DNA from: Oscillospiraceae bacterium
Lineage (GTDB): Bacteria > Bacillota > Clostridia > Oscillospirales > Oscillospiraceae
DNA: 10,761 nucleotides
Reading direction: 5' to 3'
Assembly: GCA_020866945.1 (NCBI GenBank)
Contig: JAJBVW010000036.1
Location: 1-10,761 of the forward strand
The stretch's first letter is position 1; each line of letters opens with the position of its first letter. A model generated the notes under the pieces. That model did no database searches and was not told the origin of the DNA. It saw only the letters and a list, made by a program, of their open reading frames with translations. Positions 6,051 through 10,761 of this stretch are shown here, piece after piece. Position numbers and translations under genes: made by a program.

Positions 6051-7847
6051 TTACGCGTTCGCCGCAAGCTCTTCAGCAGAGAGCTGCGACAGGGCGATCT
6101 GCTGATAAACCGGGCAATTCTTCATCAGCTCGTCGTGCGTGCCGATCCCGGCCACCGCGCCGTCATCCAGCACCACAATCTTATCCGCATGGCGGATGGT
6201 GCCGATTCGCTGGGCGATGATCAGGCAGGTCGTACCCTTCAGGTCGGTTTTGATACGCTGCCGCAGCGTGCGGTCGGTCTTATAGTCCAGGGCCGAGAAG
6301 GAATCGTCAAAAATCAAAATTTCCGGCTTTCTGGCAATGGCCCGGGCGATGGAGAGGCGCTGCTTCTGCCCGCCGGATACGTTGGAGCCGCTCTGAGAAA
6401 TCCAGCTGTTCACGCCGTCGTCCATGGCGGAGACAAAGTCCGTTGCCTGGGCAATGTCCAGCGCGTTTTCCACATCGGCCACCGTTATTGCGTGTCCGCT
6501 GTCTCCGAAGGTGATATTGCCCTCCACCGTGTTGGCAAACAGGGTCGCCCTTTGGGGAATATAGCCAACCTTATCGTAGAGCGTTTCAAAGCTGTATTGG
6601 GAAATGTCCTTCCCGTCCAGCAGGACGGTTCCGTCCGTGGTGTCGTAAAGTCTCGCGGCCAGCCCGGCCAGGGTGGATTTGCCGGAGCCGGTTGCGCCGA
6701 TAAAGGCGACGGTCTCGCCCTGTTTTGCCGAAAACGTGATATGCTTCAGGCAGTCCTCCGAGGCGTCGGGATAGCGGAAGGATACGTTCTTAAACTCAAT
6801 GCTCCCGACTTCGTCGGATTTGTGTTCAGTACCCTCCGTCACAGTGATGTCGGAATCAATGACCTCGTTGATACGATTGGCAGCGACCGCCGCACGGGGC
6901 AGCAGCATGAAGATCATCAGCAGCATCACGAAGGACATGATAACATACAGGGCGTAGGAGCTGAAGGAGACGACCTCGCCCAGCATCACAGAGCGGTCGG
7001 AGATGGCGGTGGCAATCTCCGCAGCCGTACCGGTCAGGGGTACGTCGATGGCGTTAATGAGCACAGCGCCCACGTAATAAATGGCCACGGACACACAGCT
7101 CTGGACGAACATCATGATAGGGGACAGGAACGCCATCCCTCGGCCGGTGAAGAGCTGGGTCTTCATCAGGCTGGTGTTCGCGGTTTCGAATTTGTCCTCC
7201 TGATATTTTTCCGCGTTGAACGCGCGGACGACACGAATACCGCTGAGGTTTTCCTCCGTGAGCCTGTTCACGTCGTCGATCTGGCGCTGGACAATGCGGA
7301 ACTTTGGAATCATGATGGCAAGCAGCACAATCATGGAGCCTACCACGATCACGACCGCCGCCAGGACAACTGCGGAGAGCTGCCAGCTTTTTCCAACGAT
7401 TTTGATAATGGCCCAGATTGCCATGATAGGCGCACGGATCAGCATCTGAAGCCCCATGGCGATAATCATGTGTATCTGTGTGACATCGTTGGTGGTGCGG
7501 GTGATCAGGCTCGCGATGGAGAATTTCTTGATCTCGGCGCTGCCCATGGCCGTTACTTTATTGAACAGCTTTTCGCGGATGTCAAAGGAGAAATCCGCCG
7601 CGATCATGGCTGCCATATAGCCGACGATTACTGTTAAGCCGGCACTGCACAGAGCGCAGCCCAGCATTTTCCCGCCTGCGGTGAAGTACTGGGACATCTC
7701 GGTCACCTCGCTGCTTATCAGCACGGTGATTTCCGCCGTGTAATCCGGCAGCCGCAGGTCAAAATAAACCTGGCCGCAGACAAACAGCACGCACAAAAGC
7801 GCGAGCCATCTGTCCTTGGCCTTCATGTTACTGAAGATGTGTAGCAT
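6051..7847 (-). CDS. ABC exporter half-transporter with the degenerate site (heterodimer subunit 1)
   Basis: This 598-residue membrane protein is the first gene of the exporter operon (YheI/LmrC/BmrC-like). The N-terminus contains FDLRLPDYTAEIT, typical of this subfamily. Six membrane helices lie between about 14 and 316. The ATPase domain has Walker A GATGSGKS (384-391), Q-loop Q432 and an intact signature SGGQ (491-494). Walker B reads ILIFDDSFSALD, where Asp515 replaces the catalytic Glu, and the switch His is Gln546 (IAQRIGTI). This subunit therefore should bind ATP tightly without hydrolysing it, while lending its good signature to the partner's active site. The start ATG at 7847 has CAGGAGGT seven bases upstream. 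The promoter faces the tetR gene across a region with three operator-like repeats, so repression by that regulator is likely. Confidence 0.93.
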   Translation of the reverse strand: MLHIFSNMKAKDRWLALLCVLFVCGQVYFDLRLPDYTAEITVLISSEVTEMSQYFTAGGKMLGCALCSAGLTVIVGYMAAMIAADFSFDIREKLFNKVTAMGSAEIKKFSIASLITRTTNDVTQIHMIIAMGLQMLIRAPIMAIWAIIKIVGKSWQLSAVVLAAVVIVVGSMIVLLAIMIPKFRIVQRQIDDVNRLTEENLSGIRVVRAFNAEKYQEDKFETANTSLMKTQLFTGRGMAFLSPIMMFVQSCVSVAIYYVGAVLINAIDVPLTGTAAEIATAISDRSVMLGEVVSFSSYALYVIMSFVMLLMIFMLLPRAAVAANRINEVIDSDITVTEGTEHKSDEVGSIEFKNVSFRYPDASEDCLKHITFSAKQGETVAFIGATGSGKSTLAGLAARLYDTTDGTVLLDGKDISQYSFETLYDKVGYIPQRATLFANTVEGNITFGDSGHAITVADVENALDIAQATDFVSAMDDGVNSWISQSGSNVSGGQKQRLSIARAIARKPEILIFDDSFSALDYKTDRTLRQRIKTDLKGTTCLIIAQRIGTIRHADKIVVLDDGAVAGIGTHDELMKNCPVYQQIALSQLSAEELAANA

Positions 7848-7887
7848 ATATACCTCCTGAAAAATTTATTTACGGATATAATAGTAT

Positions 7888-7923
7888 TGTCGGCATGGAT
7901 TCTGTCTGAATCCATGCACGACA
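7888..7923. other. Strong hairpin in the ABC operon leader, sharing bases with operator copy 1
   Basis: Perfect 10-bp arms GCATGGATTC (7893-7902) and GAATCCATGC (7908-7917) enclose the loop TGTCT. The stem extends outward with TGTCG (7888-7892) against CGACA (7919-7923), leaving one unpaired base. It lies within about 10 nt of the predicted transcription start of the ABC operon and could stabilise its mRNA. It could also act as an extra protein-binding dyad. Confidence 0.6.
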
Positions 7924-7931
7924 TTTGTTGC
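7918..7931 (+). promoter_or_regulatory. Operator-like repeat, copy 1
   Basis: ACGACATTTGTTGC fits the shared pattern R-C-R-A-C-A-N-N-T-G-T-Y-G-Y found three times in this region. It covers about +1 to +14 of the predicted ABC promoter on the minus strand, where a bound repressor would block the start of transcription. Confidence 0.6.
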
Positions 7932-7938
7932 ATGATTT

Positions 7939-7967
7939 ATGATAGCACGGTACGGGGGATTCATCAA
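7939..7967 (-). promoter_or_regulatory. Promoter of the ABC exporter operon
   Basis: On the minus strand, -35 TTGATG (7967-7962), a 17-bp spacer and -10 TATCAT (7944-7939) give a good sigma-A-type promoter. The start is near 7932, leaving a leader of about 85 nt before ATG 7847. Confidence 0.6.
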
Positions 7968-7977
7968 GCGACAATTT

Positions 7978-7991
7978 ACAACAAGTGTCGC
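7978..7991 (-). promoter_or_regulatory. Operator-like repeat, copy 2
   Basis: The plus strand reads ACAACAAGTGTCGC, the same motif as copies 1 and 3 in reverse orientation. It also forms the right arm of a wider dyad, GCGACA (7968-7973) with TGTCGC (7986-7991). It sits directly upstream of the ABC promoter's -35 element. Confidence 0.6.
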
Positions 7992-8009
7992 ATGATGGCG
8001 TCCGGGTGC

Positions 8010-8039
8010 TTGTTTTTTTGGCGACATATGTTGTATAAT
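8010..8039 (+). promoter_or_regulatory. Promoter of the tetR-type regulator gene
   Basis: A perfect -10 TATAAT (8034-8039) lies 18 bp after a weak -35 TTGTTT (8010-8015). The start would be near 8046, giving a leader of about 54 nt. Operator copy 3 fills the spacer, so the gene should be autorepressed. Confidence 0.65.
8021..8034 (+). promoter_or_regulatory. Operator-like repeat, copy 3
   Basis: GCGACATATGTTGT is the most symmetric copy, with a perfect ACATATGT core. It lies between the -35 and -10 of the regulator's own promoter and touches the first base of the -10. Confidence 0.65.
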
Positions 8040-8099
8040 GCTGCCAAAATTCGACACGGAGTGCATCAATCCATAATTTTGACCGGGAGGGGAGCATCC

Positions 8100-8681
8100 A
8101 TGAAAAAGCAGCCGGAGGTCACGGACGCCACAAGAGAAGCCTTTGTGAGCGCCTTTTTCCAGCTGGCGAAAAGGAAGAGCATTTATAAAATTACAATTCA
8201 GGAAATAACAGATCTGGCCGGCTACAACCGCACCACCTTTTACCGTTATTTTCAGGATGTTTTTGCCCTGGTGGAGTATGCGGAGGATCAGTTTCTGGAA
8301 AGCACGCGGGAGGCCCTGGATTCTCAGCGTACAGACGGCCAAATCGAGCAGCGGCAGTTTTTTGAAACGGTCATTCGCTGCTTTCATGAGCAGAAGGAAC
8401 GGGTGTCCATCCTGTTGTCAGAGCAGAACCGTTCCCACTTTTTAAGAAGGATACGGGAAAATGTGACTCACAACGTATACCGTATGGGCAATGACACCCC
8501 GAAAAAGCAGGTCGTGAGAGACATATACTTTTATGGAATCTTTTATGCCATATCCGTGAACCTCCAAAGCCCGGACGCCCTTTCCGACGAGGATTTGCTG
8601 GACATGATACAGCGCCTGTTTGAAAGCTGGTACTGGCCGGAGATGACCCAGCCCGCAGAGGAACCGGCCCCGTTGGGGTAA
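8100..8681 (+). CDS. TetR-family transcriptional regulator
   Basis: The product has 193 residues, normal for TetR repressors. Such proteins bind DNA as dimers through an N-terminal helix-turn-helix and release it when a small ligand binds the C-terminal domain. The DNA-binding region is clear at about residues 32-52: ITIQEITDLAG, then YNRTTFYRYF, ending in the typical TFYRYF helix. The rest is helical and variable, with no recognisable ligand signature. I chose ATG 8100 because GAGGGGAG lies just upstream and because the frame further left (to 7887) would run through the promoter and operator copies. It is divergent from the ABC operon, the standard arrangement for a local repressor of an efflux pump. 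The ligand is probably a pump substrate, which cannot be named from the sequence. Confidence 0.93.
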   Translation: MKKQPEVTDATREAFVSAFFQLAKRKSIYKITIQEITDLAGYNRTTFYRYFQDVFALVEYAEDQFLESTREALDSQRTDGQIEQRQFFETVIRCFHEQKERVSILLSEQNRSHFLRRIRENVTHNVYRMGNDTPKKQVVRDIYFYGIFYAISVNLQSPDALSDEDLLDMIQRLFESWYWPEMTQPAEEPAPLG

Positions 8682-8701
8682 GGCTTTCCGCTCCAACAGA
8701 A

Positions 8702-8737
8702 AAATCCCCCGCTGCGGTGCGTCGCAGCGGGGGATTT
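8702..8737. terminator. Bidirectional intrinsic terminator shared by tetR and the thioesterase gene
   Basis: A perfect 15-bp stem, AAATCCCCCGCTGCG (8702-8716) and its reverse complement (8723-8737), encloses a 6-nt loop. On the minus strand five T follow, a strong signal for the thioesterase gene that ends at 8761. On the plus strand the T content is lower (GATTCATTTT), but it lies 21 nt after tetR. Confidence 0.9.
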
Positions 8738-8760
8738 GATTCATTTTGCGGGGCTTTCCG

Positions 8761-9237
8761 TTACCCCATCCGCTTCGATACATAGTATGTTCCGGCGGCG
8801 GTGGCGGCGGGGGTGGATTGTTTGCCCTCTACCCAGGCGGAGCCGGTGGCGTGGCAGATGGTGAATCCGGGGTGGGTGATCTGGGCCTGCACGACCATGA
8901 TGTCGTTTAAGGGGATTGGCGTGAGATAGCTGACCTCCATGCTGATGGTGGGGGTCATGTGGCCGCCGGTGCAGTACCGAGCCAGCAGGCCCATGGTCAA
9001 ATCCAGCACAGAGGCGGTGACACCGCCGTGGAGGATGTCGCTGGGGTTTGCCATCCAGGGCTTTGTCTGCATCCGCAGCGTCACCTGGCGCTTTGCGTAA
9101 TCGCAGCTTACGAAGTTCATCCCCAGCATGGCGTTGAAGGTGCCGTCGCACTGCTTTGCCACGTCCTCAAAATAGCCCTGAAAGGCCCGCTCCATGCCTG
9201 CCTGGTCATGCAGGTATTCTTCTTTTAAAATAATCAA
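8761..9237 (-). CDS. PaaI-type hotdog-fold thioesterase
   Basis: The protein has 158 residues, one hotdog domain, and belongs to the PaaI/YbgC-like acyl-CoA thioesterases that cleave thioesters in the cytosol. The active-site helix reads NPSDILHGGVTASVLDLTMG, with the HGG loop at 70-72 and D79 in the usual place. The start is TTG at 9237: GGGAGG lies 7 nt upstream with no better choice, and the codons from there give a sensible N-terminus. That TTG overlaps the TGA stop of the muramidase gene upstream (TTGA at 9237-9234), so translation is probably coupled. The substrate is unknown; the family includes enzymes for phenylacetyl-CoA-type and other acyl-CoA esters. The link to a cell-wall hydrolase is not a pairing I know, and may be only operon convenience. 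Confidence 0.88.
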   Translation of the reverse strand: MIILKEEYLHDQAGMERAFQGYFEDVAKQCDGTFNAMLGMNFVSCDYAKRQVTLRMQTKPWMANPSDILHGGVTASVLDLTMGLLARYCTGGHMTPTISMEVSYLTPIPLNDIMVVQAQITHPGFTICHATGSAWVEGKQSTPAATAAGTYYVSKRMG

Positions 9238-10229
9238 TTTTCTGCCTCCCCGCCGTCTGCGTCTGATGTGGTCGTATCCGCCGTGACGGCGGCTTCTGCT
9301 GTCTCCTCCGGCTCCACGGCCTGCGCGTCCTCGTCCGTCTGCGTGGAATCGGTGCGGACGTACATGACATCCATGTCCACGTCTCCCTCGATGCCGTCCA
9401 CGCTGCCGGTGAAGGAATACTGCCAGTAGGTGTGCTCATAGTAGAACTCCGGCTGGGAGCCGGGGTTTCCCATCCAGATGGTCAAATCCTTGAGCTGGTT
9501 AAGGTCGTATGTAAAGTAGGCCAGATTCAAATAGGCGTAGACCCCGGCCTCATACCCCTCCGACTCGATGAGCTGACAAAATTCCAGACAGGCCTCGGTA
9601 ACGGTGTTGGCGTTGACGTTGTCCGTGCGGGCGGACTCGCCGGTGCCAATCGTGTCCCAGTCGAAAAATACCGGCAGGGAGATGTCGTACCCGTCAATAA
9701 GCTCTAGGGTGAGGATGGCCTCCTCGGCGGCCTCCACCACGCTGACGGCCTGTGAGAAGAAATAGACCCCCACGTCCAGCCCGGCGGCCAGCGCGCCCTC
9801 CACGTTCTCCTGGAAGAGTGAGTCCGTGTTCAGACTGCCCCCGCTGTAACCGCGCCAGCCGCAGCGGATGATGGCAAATTCTATCCCCGCGTCCGCAACG
9901 GCCTGCCAGTCGATGCTCCCCTGATGCTCGGACACGTCCACGCCTAGGACAAGCGTGGCGTCGTCTCCGCTGTAGGAGGCGATGCCGTCCGTCACGGAAA
10001 AGGCGTCAGCGTCCAGGGCGAAGGGCGTCAGCTCCGTCGCCTCGGCCACCCACATGGTGCCGCCGGAGCCGTCAGGCACCAGCACCAGACCCTCATAGGG
10101 GTCTGCGGTAGGCGTCGGCTCGACGGCCTCCTCCTTGTGGACGTTCCGCACCGCCAGCACCACCAGCACCACGGTCAAGGAGACCAGCAGGAGAATGATT
10201 AATATTAGTGACAAAATTCGATTTTTCAT
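9234..10229 (-). CDS. Membrane-anchored GH25 muramidase (lysozyme family)
   Basis: GH25 enzymes cleave the N-acetylmuramic acid to N-acetylglucosamine bond of peptidoglycan. The product from ATG 10229 has 331 residues. Residues 5-27 form a single membrane anchor after a short positive N-terminus, so the enzyme faces outside. A linker with a WVAEATELTPFALDADAF segment follows, as I recall from Firmicute GH25 proteins. The catalytic domain is at about 95-290: LGVDVSEHQGSIDW (conserved Asp98), YFFSQAVSVVEAAEEA, LPVFFDWD, and WQYSFTGSVDGIEGDVDMD at the end. The motif FDWD has Asp192 where the family normally has the catalytic Glu (DxE). About 40 acidic, Thr/Ala-rich residues end the chain. An upstream in-frame ATG (10259) would add ten residues but has no ribosome site and lies within the likely promoter. 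The role is cell-wall remodelling if active. Confidence 0.9.
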   Translation of the reverse strand: MKNRILSLILIILLLVSLTVVLVVLAVRNVHKEEAVEPTPTADPYEGLVLVPDGSGGTMWVAEATELTPFALDADAFSVTDGIASYSGDDATLVLGVDVSEHQGSIDWQAVADAGIEFAIIRCGWRGYSGGSLNTDSLFQENVEGALAAGLDVGVYFFSQAVSVVEAAEEAILTLELIDGYDISLPVFFDWDTIGTGESARTDNVNANTVTEACLEFCQLIESEGYEAGVYAYLNLAYFTYDLNQLKDLTIWMGNPGSQPEFYYEHTYWQYSFTGSVDGIEGDVDMDVMYVRTDSTQTDEDAQAVEPEETAEAAVTADTTTSDADGGEAEN

Positions 10230-10238
10230 AACCCCATA

Positions 10239-10267
10239 ACAATACCACAAATACACCATCGTGTCAA
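10239..10267 (-). promoter_or_regulatory. Probable promoter of the GH25-thioesterase operon
   Basis: A perfect -35 TTGACA (10267-10262), 17-bp spacer and -10 TATTGT (10244-10239) occur on the minus strand. The start would fall at about 10229-10232, at or just before the ATG at 10229, which implies a leaderless or nearly leaderless mRNA. The -10 is only four of six, so confidence is moderate. Confidence 0.45.
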
Positions 10268-10289
10268 AGACCGGCCCCGGGGGCGGGCG

Positions 10290-10312
10290 GCGGAAGAATA
10301 TATTTCTTCCGC
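10290..10312. other. Perfect hairpin in the divergent region before the muramidase and TPR genes
   Basis: GCGGAAGAA (10290-10298) and TTCTTCCGC (10304-10312) form a perfect 9-bp stem with a 5-nt AT loop. It lies between the two divergent promoters and has no following T-run, so a protein-binding dyad is as likely as an RNA structure. Confidence 0.5.
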
Positions 10313-10329
10313 AAATTGACAGGATAGCC

Positions 10330-10358
10330 TTGATTTCCGGCCCGTTTCAAGCTAAAAT
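10330..10358 (+). promoter_or_regulatory. Promoter of the TPR-like gene
   Basis: TTGATT (10330-10335), a 17-bp spacer and TAAAAT (10353-10358) match the sigma-A pattern well. The start would be near 10365, about 60 nt before ATG 10426. A second TTGACA at 10316-10321 lacks a suitable -10. Confidence 0.55.
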
Positions 10359-10425
10359 ATATTGTAATGTATGCACGGCAGGAATGCCATATTATAAAAT
10401 CATATTTTCTACGGAGGTAGCTGTT

Positions 10426-10761
10426 ATGACCCCTGATGTTGAAAAACTTCTGACGCTGGCCGACCGGGATCTGGCGGCCGGCCGGTTCGCGGACGCGGAA
10501 ACGGAATATGCCAAGGCCCTGGAGGCTGACCCGGACTCCTATGTGGCCGTCCATGGCCGGGGCGTGGCCCGCACCTGGCAGAGCACCCTCTTGTCCGGCG
10601 ACCCTACCGCCCTGATATACAGCACCCAGGACGCCTTCGCCATGGCCGATCGGGCCGGGGCGGACACGGGGAAATTCATGGCCCGGGTGGCGGTTGACCT
10701 GATAAACCTGACCAGCAACAAATATAACGAGCTGACCCGCATCTATACGAGCATCGCCCGG
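10426..10761 (+). CDS. TPR-like protein, 3' part outside window
   Basis: The frame is open from ATG 10426 to the window edge, 112 codons. A CGGAGGT ribosome site lies 7 nt upstream. Residues 8-41 fit a tetratricopeptide repeat: LADRDLAAGRFADAETEYAK then ALEADPDSYVA, with the small and hydrophobic residues spaced as in TPR helices A and B. The rest (VARTWQSTLLSG, then AFAMADRAG) is helical without a clear second repeat. No signal peptide or membrane segment is seen, so this part is cytosolic. TPR domains hold protein partners; no enzyme function can be given from this fragment. It is divergent from the muramidase operon. Confidence 0.75.
   Translation, partial: MTPDVEKLLTLADRDLAAGRFADAETEYAKALEADPDSYVAVHGRGVARTWQSTLLSGDPTALIYSTQDAFAMADRAGADTGKFMARVAVDLINLTSNKYNELTRIYTSIAR

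Noticed and set aside
4267..6105. 612-codon plus-strand frame opposite the ABC subunit 2 gene
   Set aside because: The composition is His/Gly/Asp-rich shadow sequence; the minus strand holds Walker A, Walker B and signature motifs.
6135..7637. 500-codon plus-strand frame opposite the ABC subunit 1 gene
   Set aside because: Same reason: a shadow of a gene with clear ABC motifs.
7887..8099. 71-residue N-terminal extension of the TetR-type regulator
   Set aside because: It would cover both promoters and the operator repeats; ATG 8100 has a ribosome site and gives the normal family length.
10230..10259. Upstream ATG start for the GH25 protein
   Set aside because: It has no ribosome site and lies inside the likely promoter spacer, and the start at 10229 places Lys-Asn-Arg directly before the membrane anchor as expected. 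Not fully excluded.
10264..10554. Minus-strand open frame across the muramidase/TPR divergent region
   Set aside because: It covers both promoters and part of the TPR gene in antisense, with no domain pattern.
1..10761. CRISPR array, tRNA or rRNA
   Set aside because: No regularly spaced direct repeats, and no cloverleaf or rRNA-like sequence were seen on reading both strands.

Overview
The window looks like part of a low-GC-phylum but GC-rich anaerobe, most likely a gut Clostridium-type organism (Oscillospiraceae-like). This rests on strong GGAGG ribosome sites, sigma-A-type promoters, a GH25 muramidase with a Firmicute-style N-terminal region, a YheI/YheH-like (BmrCD/LmrCD-type) ABC pair and GC-rich coding sequence. 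The taxon is inferred from gene style, not from a marker gene. No tRNA, rRNA, CRISPR array, transposase or phage gene was seen.

Layout, left to right. (1) 1-1601, minus strand: a partial gene, at least 533 codons, running off the left edge. It encodes a MotA/TolQ/ExbB-type membrane protein with four predicted membrane segments and a very long alpha-helical tail, the architecture of ZorA from the Zorya anti-phage system. It is easily missed because its antisense strand is also open. (2) 1602-1856: a divergent control region whose core is a near-perfect 30-bp dyad that reads as a sigma-A promoter on both strands. (3) 1857-2946, plus strand: endonuclease IV (nfo) followed by a small hypothetical gene. 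(4) 2947-3376: a gene-poor stretch with a strong inverted repeat (probable terminator), further hairpins, an apparent remnant of a family-4 glycosyltransferase N-terminus, and the damaged 5' end of the next gene. (5) 3317/3377-4129, plus strand: a PlsC-like acyltransferase whose ancestral start appears to be interrupted by an in-frame TAG at codon 4. (6) 4198-7847, minus strand: two ABC half-transporters that form a textbook asymmetric heterodimeric exporter. (7) 7848-8099: a divergent control region with three copies of a 14-bp operator-like sequence. (8) 8100-8681, plus strand: a TetR-type regulator. (9) 8761-10229, minus strand: a two-gene unit, membrane-anchored GH25 muramidase then PaaI-type thioesterase, with the stop of one overlapping the TTG start of the other. 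(10) 10426-10761, plus strand: the start of a TPR-like protein that runs off the right edge.

The clearest functional module is TetR plus the heterodimeric ABC exporter: the operator copies sit on both divergent promoters, so the regulator probably represses itself and the pump until a ligand binds. The item most likely to belong to an unusual system is the ZorA-like gene; its expected partner (a ZorB/MotB-like peptidoglycan-binding protein) and any effector genes would lie left of base 1 and cannot be seen here. The remaining genes look like ordinary chromosomal housekeeping or envelope functions, with local oddities listed in the findings.
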